The position numbers and the translations under genes are program-made. DNA of 64,000 nucleotides from Varroa destructor (lineage: Eukaryota; Arthropoda; Arachnida; Mesostigmata; Varroidae), in assembly GCF_002443255.2 (NCBI RefSeq), contig NW_019211454.1, positions 25,124,782-25,188,781 of the forward strand, given 5' to 3'. The notes under the pieces were generated by a model. The model worked only from the letters and a program-made list of their open reading frames with translations, was not told where the DNA came from and did not search any database. Positions 24,151 through 37,770 of the stretch are shown piece by piece (positions within the stretch are counted from its first letter, which is position 1; each line of letters begins with the position of its first letter).

Positions 24151-25800
24151 ATGTTTGGTATCGAGTTAGTTACACCATGTTGATGTTACTCCGCGCACTT
24201 GTGTAGCCTCCTATTGCAACTAGAAAGGCAACAACAATATGAAATAGTGGCAATACGTTATTTGTACAGGTGCGTCTGTCTGGAGGTCTACAGGCACTGG
24301 CAGTTTGTCTACGCGCGCTTATACAGTGGACGTTGGTCAGTGGCTATTAGGCCATACGGCTTTACAAGCTACCTTACCACATAACATCTGGCTCGTTGAG
24401 ATATCGCTGTCCACCTTAAAGTATGGTGGCAGACACATGGAACCGCATCGAGCTACTAAGAGCTATGGCGTAGCGCAGCTCAAGCAATCCTTGTCCTGGC
24501 GAATGATGTTTGTCTGTGTGTGCACGGCCGGTGTATTACCGTGCCGTCAAGGTTCACGGGTAGTTAGGTAAGCAAGAGAATGTCGCTAGATAAAAATCCG
24601 GTTCTTCATTAGGCTGCTGCTGTTCTGTGCGTTGTCTGGCTCATTGGCAGGAAGCTGGGGTCGGGGAATGGCTGTTTCTGTGTTAACTAGACTGACAGCA
24701 ATGGTAAGCTTCTCTTAGATGAAGGTCATAATTCTTGAGGAAAAAGCACTACCTTTTCTAATAGGGTCGCTATATGGCTGTACGTACAATAACTGTTGAC
24801 CAATGTTCCCTGAAAATTCAAACAAGTACGCCGAAAAAGATGTTATCGATGTTGACGTGCTGAGCCGATTCCGAGATATCGGAAAATCTCAAATTAAAAG
24901 TGATAACCTGAATTAATAAGAATGTTATTGAATGCACGCGTAAAGAGAAAAACGTACTTAAAAATAGGTAATACTCTTCAAATGATTAAACGGTGTGTAC
25001 AAACAACGAATTATTACTAAACGTCCGGAAAGCGTCTGTTCTAAAAAATGGTGTTGAAGTTAATTAGAAAAACCGTGTATGGCGAAATTGGTTAGATTAA
25101 CTTAAAATTGCATCCCTTATAAAATTATTTCAGACATTATTTTACATGTGTCTGCGATCGATACACGGATGGATAACTGTATATTCAATTCGCACAGAAA
25201 AAAAAAATAGGCACGCACAATTGCACTTTGTAGATTCCCTTGCCGACCTTAGAAGGCCGATTCGGTTATCTACGATATATTATATGCAAACAATGCGTTT
25301 AAATGTGCAGCCCGTTATACGAGCCATAATAATTAATTTCAATAAGTAAACTGCTTACTCAAAGAGACACACTGACAAAACGTCTAACGGGAAGCAGTAA
25401 GATTATTCTCAGTAAACTGTAGTTTCGCACGACCAAGACCCTGATCTCGATCGATATAACAGCTCTTTTAGCTGATTTTAGAAGAAGTGTCTCAAACAGA
25501 CTCAGATGAAGACCAATTAACACTCGACTAGAGGGACTGAGCTCCCCAGTAGATACCAAGGCATCCTCGCGTCTAGACGACGAAACAACCCTTCCCAATG
25601 AGTGTTTGACGGAAGGAAAAATCCGTGGAAAGAGTTTTAAGTGGTAGTCATGCCAAAAAAAAGATCTGATAGACCGTAAATAGCGGAAGGACATCGCCAG
25701 GAAAAGCCGTATTCGTAAACTCTTAATTGGCTTGCTAGTGCAACGACTGGCCCTTGTGTGGTCCGTAAAGCATTACGAAAGGAGCATTAAAAAACATTAC
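24151..25800. other. Spacer left of the retrotransposon fragment
   Basis: Mostly AT-rich. Part of 25360-25800 may be decayed upstream sequence of the same retroelement, but no motif could be read there. Confidence 0.25.
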
Positions 25801-25803
25801 TAA

Positions 25804-26260
25804 GAGCAGCGTAGATTCCGTTCAAGCAGATCAATATTAACAGCACGCAAGATATCGTTGAGCAAGATAAAGGACACACCTTGGTGTCCTAAGCAATTCC
25901 TTTATTTGATACTCGTTGATTTCAAGGCCGCTTTCGACTCCAGATTGCGGGTTATTGTTTTACACAAACAGGCCCTACTGCTAGCGTCCTGCTAAAGAAC
26001 ACAACAACGTTTCACAGCGGAGTGACGAAAAGAAGTGGCGTTCGGAGACACTCGTATAAGGAGATAATGCTCCTTTGCTGTTATTACCGTTGATCAACAA
26101 CAGCGATCACGCGTAGAACAACAGAGATCTGTTTAGTCCAGTTTGCTGATAATCTTACAACTGATGTTGACGACATGAAACCGATATGTAACTGGGTAAA
26201 AAAGAAGATGAAAACGGAGGCCATGTAATTTAGACGAAGAAAACCGCTTGCTGGAAATGA
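25804..26260 (+). pseudogene. Decayed reverse transcriptase of a non-LTR retrotransposon
   Basis: The frame at 25804-25992 reads QRRFRSSRSILTARKIS and then LYLILVDFKAAFDS. These match the conserved FR.GRS.. and .DF..AFDS blocks of LINE reverse transcriptases. After a stop and frame change, QFADNL (around 26139-26156) stands for the catalytic FADD box with the second aspartate changed to asparagine, and KKKMKTEAM follows as the usual KT..M block. Reverse transcriptase copies element RNA at the nick made by its endonuclease. This copy has stops and frameshifts and cannot be active. Similarity fades after about 26260. The clade is uncertain (RTE, CR1 or a relative). Confidence 0.75.
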
Positions 26261-26991
26261 CAGCTGCCGGCTGTACTGTGAACCTCTAAAATGAATTTAG
26301 TCACCGACTCACCTCAATATCACGTTGACGGTATTCGTATAAAGGAAGATGCTCAGAAAGCTATGATTGCAGCGATCTCAAGCAAAATCCCTCGATAACT
26401 TCTAGGGGCAATAGCAGTGGAGCGTTTCGAACGCAAGGCAGCACCCGCCGTTACCTTGGCAGTCCATATCACTAGAGACTTTGTAGTACAACACGAAACT
26501 GAATCAAATTTTGTTAAACATGTCCTGTCCTCACTCACGGCGACGCGGAATTACCTACTATATCTTCTAAATGACATACCGCATCTTGCCTACGACCTTC
26601 GTCCAATGATCAAACTGCCGGCGTACGAGAAGTACTGAAAAATACTGAAATCCGTGCGTGCTTTTTTAGAATTTCAGTGATGACTGATAGCCGAAAGAAG
26701 AAAACTAGACAAATTGACAAATCGTTACATTTATTTTGGTGTTGGAGAGAGGGCTTTCATGATGCGAATGACACCTGTAAATGTAAATACATGTACTGCA
26801 GTGACTATTTTCACATCGGTTTCTATATTGAAATAAATTCAGTTCAACATTTGGCCAGCCATTATCATTTTTTTCTTCTAAAAACATAACGGTTGTTGAT
26901 TACGGTAGTACTTCACTACATTAGAGGTGCGAAATAAATATACTTAGGTAATTAGATAGTAATTACCACAAAAAAATAGTTACCACATTAA

Positions 26992-27022
26992 CTGTATTAA
27001 CGCCATTTTTGGCGTTAATACA
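26992..27022. repeat. Short perfect inverted repeat
   Basis: Thirteen-base arms at 26993-27005 and 27010-27022 flank four T, forming a tight hairpin in AT-rich DNA. No function is apparent. Confidence 0.7.
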
Positions 27023-29427
27023 ACTACCAAGCAGGCTCGGGTCTAAAGTATTCATGAGAATTTTCACAGGTTCAAATGTACGGACATAGACAAAAAAAAA
27101 AATATAACTTGTTCAGTAAAATAATAATTTCCCAGAGTAATAGACTGCGGAGCTAACTATAAGAATGCGCCAGAGTAAATATGTAGTCAATTCAAAATAT
27201 ATCTAACTTAAATGAACCTTCTGACGTGTTTAACTCTGACTAAGATAGCTGAGTGTATGCGTCATTTCATTCTTCAAACAAACATGTTTCCGAAAATGAT
27301 CTGATTGTCTCTGCTTTACGAAACTGCGCTCGTCCCTGGATCACTGGCCCACGACTCCGACCTACTTTAGCAGCACTAGTAGTCTCTATGCAGCCTACCC
27401 AGGCGGCTCTACCAGCCGCCTACGAAGAGCCCTCTCTAAGCAGTCGTTTCCCTTCATTGTGAGATGACGTGCCAGGATCCACTTAGTGTAAAACGGTCTA
27501 CCTTCTTTTCTCTCTTTCGAGCCAAGTTCTCCTGTCTCTACCTGATCGACTGTGTCGCCTTCTGGCCATTGCCAACCAGCTCTAGCTTTGTTATACGCTA
27601 TGCACCGTTCTCTATAGATCAAGCACGGAGACAAACCGCGCTTAATGGCCAATCTGACCTACGTTACTTATTGGCTCCCTCAACTCCTCAGTACGCATAG
27701 ACAGATAGACTAGTTCATGATCGCATATAAAGCCTACCAAAAGCTAACGTCAGAGAGCAGCTTAGCTACCTGTCTATTGAGCCAGTCGCAGTTTCCGTGT
27801 TCTCCCAGGCAGCGCGCGACATTTCAGGACGACCAATAAAAAGAACGCTTAATTGAATGTGTGTCTATTGATTTGTCCTATCACCTACCTTGGCTAGTCA
27901 CTTACTGATTATTATTGCCCTCCCAATCGTAGGCACGTCATCGTGATGGGGCATACGGATTTTCGAACACGGCTACGATTGAACGTGCTAGCGTAAATGT
28001 GGCGCTTCACACAGACTTCAAATGCTGGTTCTTGTATTGCATGGAAGCATCATTATTACTATTATCGCTCACTAGTGTTGGAAAAGGTTTTGCATCTATC
28101 AATGTAGTCTGATTCTGTTGCTGTCACTTGTTCCTGTTCGGTGAACTGTCGTGAACTAATCAGCGAAGTACACGTCAGCACATCGTGGGGTCCAAATAGG
28201 GGGGCTAATAAATGTCAATGAAGTTCATAAAATATGAGATGTTTGAGTTTTTCAAATAAGAAATGATAAGTATCTCAACAAATGGCCTCGTGTTTCGCAG
28301 CCATGTAAAAATTGAACTAGTTCAAAGCTAGTCAATTGAACATTCGTATTTAACTTCGTATTAGAAACTTAGTCACTTCTAAGTAAGTTTACTAATACTG
28401 AATACTGAAATGGTTTCTACGTAGAAAGAAGGCGGTGCGATGATGAAACATCAAATGCATGGTAACACACTTGTGTATGACGACTTCCTTTTTAACTGCA
28501 CCGTCGACCTTCCACCTCAGTTCGATCTCTGGTTCGTCACACCGTCAAATCAAATATCATAACAACAAGCTGATAAGTGGCTTATCGTGTTACAAAATAG
28601 TCATACCCGCATTTTAAACTGGAATACTCGCGCTACCGGAATCAGGTCGTCAAGGAAGACTTGTGTTGATACGTCGCCCCTGCTACGTTCTGTTTACGAT
28701 TCACTTTGATGACTTTTACGTAACGAGGGTAACGGATTAGCGTTTGATTATTCATTTCGACTGCATGTGTCTGCTCCGCGGCATCGGTCGGGGGTGACCT
28801 GTAGAAAAGGTAAGCAGGCCTTTAGTACCTTATACCTGGGGCATTCGTTACTTTGGTTCAGTTTATTCCAGTATAAATAAGCCAATATTTGTTATCGAAA
28901 GTAAAAGACAAAGCGATATGCGATGGCAAAGGGACGCAGCCACGAATGTTGTTGCAAACATATATTCGATTCTCCTTTAACCCAGATGTGCCATAGGCGC
29001 AGAGTATTAAATAATTCTAGCTCTAGGTCCCGAAGCGCCGTTAAATATTACATCGGAATACATTATTCATAGTACTACTAGTGTTTGGAATTTTAAGGTA
29101 ACGTAGATCAGTAAAGACACAAGTCCTTTTTGGATGCGCCTATATCTGAGCCACTAAACGACTGTTTATTGATTGAACTTCTAAGGTACACATGCCCAAT
29201 TCGAGTAATAGGCACAGCGGAGAGTAACATACTATATTCCGAAATAAAAGAAGTTAATTGTTTCATATGGCCTGCTGTAACGAGTAGCGCAATTATTGAA
29301 GATGCCTTTTTACAGTGAATATCATGCATGTAAACTACATATTTCGTATAGAAAACAGCACATCACTGCAATTAGGCTTCCTTAACAAAGATTAGGTAAA
29401 CTATTGACTATGCGATTAAACGAAATT
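27023..29427. other. Spacer up to the assembly gap
   Basis: A moderately GC-rich part at 27250-27950 has open frames on both strands without known motifs. The rest is AT-rich. A 14-base perfect palindrome lies at 28312-28325. Confidence 0.35.
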
Positions 29428-29527
29428 NNNNNNNNNNNNNNNNNNNNNNNNNNNNNNNNNNNNNNNNNNNNNNNNNNNNNNNNNNNNNNNNNNNNNNNNN
29501 NNNNNNNNNNNNNNNNNNNNNNNNNNN
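29428..29527. other. Assembly gap of exactly 100 N
   Basis: One hundred N in a row, the usual placeholder for a scaffold gap of unknown size. Distances across it are not reliable. Confidence 0.99.
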
Positions 29528-29667
29528 TATATACAGAGGAGCATCTGAGTCACCAACGTTTGTTTTGAGCTTTTTTATTGTCAGACCGTAAGAATTTCAA
29601 CGACTTTTTTTACGTGTGCTATTAAAGAAATTCAAAAGTGCCTTTCCTGACGATTATATTTATTCAA

Positions 29668-30650
29668 TGTAACCAATAGGCATCACAGATCACAGCTTCA
29701 ATTCGGGACCTAAACCGTTTCCAGGATCGCTTTGTATGTCCCCGATGCAAATGTGCGAGCCTGTCCCGTTGACAGGACGAATAAGTGAGTTAGCGTTGTA
29801 ATGCCGAGACTTACAAATCTTTCGCCCAATAGCGCTTCGTACATAGTGATCCAGCGGGTTTAAATCTGGACTGACTGCTGGCCACATGGGCTTATGCACG
29901 AATATGCTTGTATTCTCACGCATTGCATCGATTGACCAGTATAAATCGGTCTCGTCTACGTCAGCCATTAACAACTGTACAACAGTTCATAAAGCATACA
30001 GATCGTTTTTTTGGTGATGCTCTCCCTTTTCTGCAAGAAGTTGAACGGCACAACGTTCTTTTTAAAGGACAGCATATACAGAACATAAACATTTACCGAA
30101 GTTTGTTTTCTTTTTTCGCCAGGAAGCACATTTCTTGGATCGCGAGTAAGCCAACGACCATTTTAACGGTTGATTTTCGTATCAATAATAGATATTTTCC
30201 CGTCTGAATCGAGACGAAGATGAGCTGTTACTTCTCTATTGAAAGAATTAAGGAGTAAACAATACCGATCAACTCTGGTTTTATTGTGCTCAGAGAGCAT
30301 ATGTCTGGCTTTGATGACATATGACGTGTACTTGAAGTCTTCGGACACAATTTGTAACATTATACGCCTATTTATACCATACGCTTTCACTAACTCTATG
30401 ATCGAAACGGAAGGATCACCAGAAATGTACCTCTGGGCGGCACCAAATTTGTTCTTTCTCTGTCATGGATTTCTTGTGTGCGTGCTATGCCAGAACCTGT
30501 TCCTTGTGCAGCCGTATTTGCCATGTCATAAATTGTCGATCTGGCGTACCTTGACAAGTTTACATAATAGTTGGTTGTTGGTCTAATACCGAGAACGACG
30601 TACTGTTTCCCGCCAAAACTAGCTTGTTGTTTCGTTTTAGAACGCTGACT
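29668..30650 (-). mobile_element. Mariner-like transposase pseudogene, copy 1 of a two-copy family
   Basis: Tc1/mariner transposases cut and paste their own element with a DDD/DDE catalytic triad. Reading on the minus strand across several frameshifts gives an N-terminal DNA-binding part (SRYARSTIYDMANT), then RGTFLVILPFRS, SYVIKARHMLSEHNKTRVDR, LRLDSDGKISIIDTKINR (region of the first aspartate), NGRWLTRDPRNV, MWPAVSPDLNPLDHYV (third catalytic aspartate) and RFRSRIEAVI. The QQDG block with the second aspartate is deleted. The end GYIE-stop is in another frame. Length is close to a full mariner open frame (about 1 kb). The copy at 62338-63280 belongs to the same family. Terminal inverted repeats were not located. 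Confidence 0.85.
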
Positions 30651-33600
30651 TGCTTCTGATATCATAAATAACGAATAAACGCCTGGCCACCATAACGTGT
30701 AGCCCGCCAAAATTTGCCCGAATTTGTATTCTTCATTTACATATGTGTATATATACATGGAGAACAACAAGTGGTCCAATGAATCTTTAATATAAATTAT
30801 ATAAGGCAAGGCTTAACATGGGGAATTAAAGAGCAGAGGCTTTTCAGTTTCATAATTTGTGGCCACAAAAGATACCTACGGACGGAAGCACTGGTACACT
30901 AGCGAGTTTTCTAAGGAACTTAATTAGTTATTTTAATTAATTTCATGATCGATAATTGTGACCAAGTGGCTGTCGACACTTGACCTGTGACTTAACATAC
31001 GGCACTACATATGTTTGGGGTTTTTCGGAAAATATTGGCAGTTTTTTTAGTTACCTAGAAGCACGATTGTCAGCTCGGCTACAGAAAATGTATTATGTTT
31101 AAGTAGCAACTCTCCACAGTCTTCCAATTCAGTTTCCGGAATGTTCAAGTCTGATGCTGAAAAATTCGACTAGCTAGTTCTCGAAATCATCTTCATGGTC
31201 AAATGTAGTACTGTGAATTTTACTTTTCGGTGCTGGGAATAGGTGGCACTCCCCAGCATGAGTCTTAGAAATTATGATGAGCGCAAAAAACCTCCCACTC
31301 AAGCTCTTACGGAATAGCTTTTACGTCCTTCCTGTCTGTAATCTAACATAGTTGTAGTAAAAAATATGTCTTCCTTGTCCTTTGAATTCATTTTGTTGGA
31401 TAACCTCCTCTACCCGACGTAGCTCGGCCATATGCGGATCTTCGCCGACTTTCTGTTTTTACCAAGCATTTCCCCTATTGTATTAGATCCGTTCAGTCTT
31501 ATCAAGCTCATAGGCTCTGTCAGGTGGCGCCCGGTTTAACTCAGGGCTTACCGTCTTTTCCGAGCTACCTGTTTCTTCTCCTGCATTATATTGACGTATA
31601 GACATCATTGTGGCTCTACGTTACTTTGTGCCAGGCAATAAATTGAAAGGCAATAAAACACCGCCGTCTTTGTGGTTTACAAGGAGTTAGGCTCCTAATT
31701 TTTAAGTAAACTTTATTGAGTGAAAGTGGGTATTGATAGTCATATTATACACGGCCTGTTTGCCGGCTGTCTTCCTTCAACAATACCTTCAGATGGTTCT
31801 AAGAAACTTCGGATGACCGACCGCGGTGAGGTGCGCCCTCCAGTTCCAAAATTCCATTATTACATTTAGTATGTCACTTTTGCAATCCTTTGAGGTATAA
31901 GGCCCACACCATAAACAGAATAAGTATCCAAGAGCTCTTTCAGGTGGTTATATAGAAATCAACATATGCGTCAAAACAACGCGTCATAAAGAAAACAGGG
32001 AACTTTCGGAAAAAAGCCAGTCATTACTTTGCAAACAAAGTGTGCCGCTTTTTTTGCAACATATATATGGCCCATCAGCTTATTCCTCCATTTGTTGTAC
32101 ACGGTTCGCATTAAACAGAGATACCGTACGGTACCCAACAATACCCTGTTATTTTCCCCATTTAATTTATGCAAAGTTTAAATCTACTTCGTTTGAATCC
32201 GAAATCTGAACTGGGATTCATTGCGTTTCCATTTTGTCGCAGTTATTCTTGTTTCCCCGCTGCAGCTTTTTCAACAGTTCTATCATTGTCCTGGTCTCCT
32301 AAGTCTATCGCATTGTTCAAGTTCATTCGTTCCTATACTATCATATTACTGTTTCTAAAGGATTAACTTCGATAACATTGCTTCTGCAATCGCGTTACTT
32401 TGCTCCATATCTTTAGTTACTTCGATTTAGGTATGTTATTATCCACTTATGCGCTGTTCCTCTATGTCAACTATCTCGTGCTCCAATTTCAAGCGGGCCA
32501 TCTAAGTGCTATTGTTGACCCGTTACGCTCTTCAGAGAATTGCACTAATTAAACATAAAACTGATACAAAGAGCCTGTAAATATTCAACCGAACAAAATC
32601 AAACAGGTAAGCTATATGAGAACGTCGAAATTCTTTAGAAATTCTCAGTTGTGTTCAGGAAAAACGCCACGGTTTTCCTTTCCAGTATTTATATGTTCTC
32701 AATGAAGTTGTATGGCGAGTAATTATATGAGTAGGATGAAAAACAATTACCTGACGTAGTGTCCGGCATGGGACAAAGAACGTATCACTCAATTTATGAG
32801 ATATTGATTTCATAATATTTCCCCGCACTTTATAATAATCACATATGCATAAGGTGAATGGACCAGTCCTATCGATTATAAATAAATGGTTATTGAGACC
32901 CTAACACGTATAAGGCTAAAACTAAAATAGACTCATTAGATGCTGAAGGATCAGAGCGATATTAGAAATGCAATGAACGTGGTTAGGTATTGTTCGAATG
33001 AACTTTGAGTATAGAGCTTTAAACATTTATAAAGTAAATTCTTGGATAGTAAATTGTATATGAGGCCTCGAGAAGAAAATTACGGGTTGATTAAAACACG
33101 GTTGGTATTCCAGCTGAGGCAGAAAATTAGGAATCAATAAAACCTAACATAACAATGCCATCTATATGTTTGAAGACCAGAAAACCAGTTCGATAGAAAA
33201 ACATACTACATGTGCTAAGACTACATTATGCTTGATAAATTGTTACGTTCCATTTGAATGTAAAGCATGGTATATCATTTCAATAATAAAATAATATATA
33301 ATATTAACGCCACGGTTTAAGTAAGCAAAATATTCTGTGTTCTGCATAATAACGGCGACGATCGGATAAGCATATTGCTAAATCTAAAAAGTTATACTTT
33401 AATTTTCTCATTCAATAACTGCTGCGAGTTCGAACGAAATCCTCCACACAAAATTTTTGTATAGCTAAATATTAAAGTATCGTTTAAGACCACGCGCTTT
33501 AGGCATTAAGCTTTATGGAAAATTTAAACTTCATCAATATATGTTATACAAAGGATACTTGACATAAAGCTTCCAAATCCTATTGGAAACTATTGCTGTC

Positions 33601-34089
33601 ACTACTATATTGATGGGGCTATCGACCTAGCCGGTCGATGAGCCTCAACTTAAACATAAAATATTTTCATATCAGACGTTTGAATGCACATCTATGTATA
33701 TGAGTGCACGTGAGATTAGATAAATAAATGTGTATGCTTTGAAGCTATACTAAAGACGTAAGTTTACTCATATTCTACCAACGTGTAAAAGTTAGTCTTG
33801 ATTAACTAATCCTGTGCCAAAGAAGATCCTACTGCCGTTGTGCCCCTCGAAGTGATCCGCACCGCATATAACACACGTAAGCCATCATTTTTTTCTAGTG
33901 TTAAAACGGCTTGCAAACTCAATCATAGAATTGAAGTTTAACTTCTTTCCCGTTTCCCTCATAATCTCTCGATCGCCTCGGTCTTTCCCTTTCGGATGAC
34001 TTTTGGGCCTGCGAAACGGGAAAAGTCATTAAGGGATACAGTGATGAATGTATGCTAAGGTAAATACAGAGTTCCTTTTCACAGAACGT
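30651..34089. other. AT-rich spacer, nothing recognised
   Basis: No long reading frame resembles a known family. Low-complexity AT DNA dominates from 32500 to 33800. Confidence 0.4.
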
Positions 34090-34470
34090 GATCCAAGTAA
34101 CGATTTGTGAAGCCGCCCATTGTCGTAGTAAAGAAAAACCAAAGACTTAGTTTGTAAATGGGTCCGAGGAGACTTGTGTGATATGTCTAGCTTTTCTGCG
34201 AGCTCCGTGAGCGAATCCTTTAGTACTGATTGTTTTGGATTCTACACGTTTTTGTTCTTCATAGGCCTTATACAACAAGATCGCTCAGGACTTGAATTGT
34301 CTTCAAAGCTCTTTCGTTTGAAACCATTGGACTGGTCATACACTTAGTGTTGACCTATATACTCATTTTTAAACGCTTTATGTAGAACTTGCCATACTTG
34401 CGGGCACTTAGTTTCATTCCTAGTATAAAACACGATACGCACTTTTCCCGGAGAAAGCATAAGGCGGCCG
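34090..34470 (-). mobile_element. Possible mariner transposase N-terminal remnant
   Basis: One minus-strand frame reads KDSLTELAEKLDISHKSPRT, which resembles the second helix-turn-helix of mariner transposases (..ELAE.L..SH.T...HL). Segments before it are broken by stops and only loosely fit the first helix-turn-helix. The resemblance is limited to about twenty residues. Confidence 0.35.
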
Positions 34471-37199
34471 ATCGTTGTTTCCTTCAAAATGTTTCAAATC
34501 GTAAAGCACATCTCTAAAGGCTTTGAAATTCGGCTTATGAACAGTACGCAGGCTAGACAGGCAGATAGTACTTTTAGGCAAGCTGTATGTGCGTAGTATT
34601 TTTTAAATATGAGCTATAGTTTGTCCATGGTTCCAGTCTTTTTACAATTGGCTTGATATGGGAGCGTAAGGCGCGTAAAGCCTTATACGTTCTGTCCTTC
34701 TATGTACAAGCGTACATTTGCTACTTTACAATTCATCGCATAGGCTATTGAAACATATATGATGCTGTAGTTTTTTTGAAGTACAATAACGAAAGCGATA
34801 GAGGGTACGCCCAGTAGACAAAAATGGTTCTAGCAGGCAAATTAATTTATGACAGATTAAGATACAGTCCGACAGTTCCTAACTAGTTTTAGCTAAAGCC
34901 GCCATTACGTACCGTGAAATTTTATTTCCAGACTGGCGCAATAGAGGCACAACGCAAGATTGAATTTCATATTTCCGTACGTTTACAGACTACCACAGTA
35001 CTATTTTTCGCTTTTTTAACGCCTCTCTATATTTTTTTATCCATCCATAAATCATTATATATATGAAATCCTCTATACTTTCATCGTACATAATGCTGTT
35101 ATCTACAGCCAGTTATTGTTGTAGTTCACTTTTCCGGACTTCGGCCCTGAGCTCGAACATCCTCGAGGATTGCCATGCCGCAGTAACTGAGCCATCATGC
35201 AGTCGGCTCTTCATCGCTTGATGGCCCTCCAGTATGGTGTGTAGCTAAACTTCATGTGGTCCTCTTCACACTGCTTTTTCTTATCCTCGTCATTCCCTAA
35301 GTCGTTCGTCGACCGTTGCTCGTCATCTGTCATCGTAGGCTCAGCCACTTTGCAGTCGATGGGTGCATTTGCACTATTGCCTGGCTTGGCCACGCCAGTA
35401 CCAGTGACGGGTCTCACTATTTCTACCGCTCGGTCTTCTACCACTCGTTCCCGTTTTGTCCATCGGACATCCAGCCCTGCCCCATACATCCTTTAACCCA
35501 TAGCGGCTTCCTCTACTCCACCACCCGCAACAGGGCTTTCTTACTCAGGCCGCATGGGTGCGCTCATAGAACATCGAAGTCGCATGGAATATAGAAAGAA
35601 GACTGCACATAGTACCGCCCCCCCGTCTCAGTTGTGCACAACTACTTTAGAAAAAGGAAAGAAAGGTCTTTGCGTACTTCATTCTTCCCCTTCTGACTAC
35701 GACACAAAATCTGTTCCTTGTAGTTACACTAGTGGATCCCTACGGAACAGCCACCTACATTGTCGCACTGCCACCAAATCGCCGTCGTCTACGCAGTCAT
35801 CATTGTCCTATTGCAAAATGGTGAAGTGTTGATACCCCTCGCGCGCTTCGTTCGCCAGCAGCGGCCTTTGGTTGTTTTGCAAATAGGGCGATAAAAGCAC
35901 CACTTGGTTAGCCCTAGTCTCACCCATTATTGCCTCCTACTATTTACCATCTTTTCATGGCTCGCTCGCAATTCGTATAGTTTAGAGTGCTGAAAAATGT
36001 CTACGGTACGTCTCTTTGCTATTGCGCGTCATCGTTATTAGGGCCTATACTAGTAGAGGCAATAACGGTACCAACCTTCGATGTTACTGGGCTAGGCAGT
36101 ATAACGGAACAGCTAAGCAAGCGTTTTTACTTACGTAGGAACGCCTTGACAGGTTGGGCATTTCTTCGTTTGATAGGTCAGTTACTTACCTTAAAGTCGC
36201 TTTCAGGCACAGATCGCTCTGATGCGGAATGTTTCTAGAAAAAACTAGTTAGCTAAGAGGTAACCTGCCTGTGGTCGAGGTGAAGACTGCTTTATAAGGT
36301 AATACGGTCGAGCTTGAAGTGACAGACGAGACACCAAATCCATTTTAAACCGGCTGACGTAAAATATCGAAATTCGATTAAATCGTAGAACCTTATTAAC
36401 TATTGGGTACAAAGAAACGCCGGGAAAACTCATCAAGGAAAAGAGAAAATCTCGTACACATTTTGATAGCCTAAACAAAATGAACCTTACTTTCCCTATA
36501 CGCTTCCCTATATTTACCGGTGAACCCTAACGATATAGTAGGGTGCTAAAAGTCAAAACGTACTGTTTCTGTATGTAAATATTCACCAAATAATATTCAT
36601 CAAAATATAAAAATGTATTCTTATAACCATGTATATTACCCTTTTCCTTATTCAGGGTTTAGAATATTGACGTTAGGTTAGGTAGCTATAATTGTATAGA
36701 TTTTCGTAACTGGTAGAACGACGGCTTACCCACAATTTGGCTTAAATTGCTTTGAGTGCAGTAATGAGACTGGTAAAACATATAATTTAGAACCGTTTCT
36801 TGATTTAATAAATATACTACTGGTCTTCGATTTTTAGTAGTCAGTCCGCAACGATCCCCTCGTTGTTTTGTTCATTGAAGCTACAATTACAGGGGACTCA
36901 AATCTATTAAGCTGGTGAGGAAGTTTTTTTTTTATGGAATAGACAATATTGCATTCTTTCTTCCTCCTGTAATAGTAAGATATTGTGTAATGTATTGCGC
37001 ATCATTATAAACAACTTTCTCCCATATCTAAAATATCAAATAATGTATGCCGTTTCGCCAGAAGGTAACGGGTTTCGTCTCGAACAGGTTTTCAAACTAT
37101 ATTTTAGGTTCTTAATTCAGGTCAAGGGTGAGGCCGCGCAGGTGATCGTGCGAACGGAAAAGATAAAAATTCGTCCAAGAAAGTACTTTTGATGATTTT
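34471..37199. other. Spacer with a GC-rich island at 35.1-36.0 kb
   Basis: The island has open frames of about 80-92 codons in several frames on both strands, with no known motif. The sides are AT-rich. No gene can be supported. Confidence 0.35.
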
Positions 37200-37770
37200 T
37201 TGCTATGTGTTGTCATAAAACTGGATGACCTGACCTCGTTTGTCGAGTTTTTTCCTCTTGAGTGGCCGATTTCGGTTTCTGATTCACATCGAACCACAAA
37301 CACCACTGCCCATCAACGGTAACAATCCTGTGCAAAAATCGGTCATTGTCGCCGTGTGACGCTCGACACTACACCAGATGTTAAGGTGTGGCATTTAACC
37401 GTACTTGTCGGTCAGATTCAGAGGGTTCATGAGGTACCCAAGCTGCCAGTTACTGTAGGCCTGTAACGGTTAACGGCGACCGTGTGGCTGCGACCAACCT
37501 TTTCGGGCAGCTCCCGAGTTGTTTCTCAGGGATTCTATCTTTCTTTAGAAGTAGCTTCAGGTCATTAAACCCAGATGGTTGGCCCGAGCTAGGAGCATCC
37601 TCTGAGCTCCCGATATCGTTTTCAAATTTGGCAGACCACCCTTGAGCAGTTCTTTTGGTGATAACGCCGTTATCGTACACAAGGCAAATGTCCCCTCGGG
37701 CCATTTGGACAACATTTCAGCCTCGACCAATTGCATGATGCAGAAGGTGAGACATCCATCTTTGAAAAAG
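37200..37770 (-). mobile_element. Mariner transposase pseudogene, second lineage, N-terminal and central parts
   Basis: The minus strand reads NVVQMARGDICLVYDNGVIT, KRTAQGWSAKFEND, EDAPSSGQPSGFNDLKLLLK: the mariner N-terminal DNA-binding region with its linker (usual form ..RTAQ.WF.KF..G...EDAPRSGRPS). After frame changes RFLHRIVTVDGQWCLWFDVN follows, corresponding to the IVTGDE block with the first catalytic aspartate. The second and third aspartates are not found, so the copy is truncated towards 37200. Wording differs from the 29.7-kb and 62.3-kb copies, so this is a separate lineage. Confidence 0.8.

Noticed and set aside
36668..36684. Insect-type telomere repeat TTAGG
   Set aside because: Only about two units occur, which is expected by chance.
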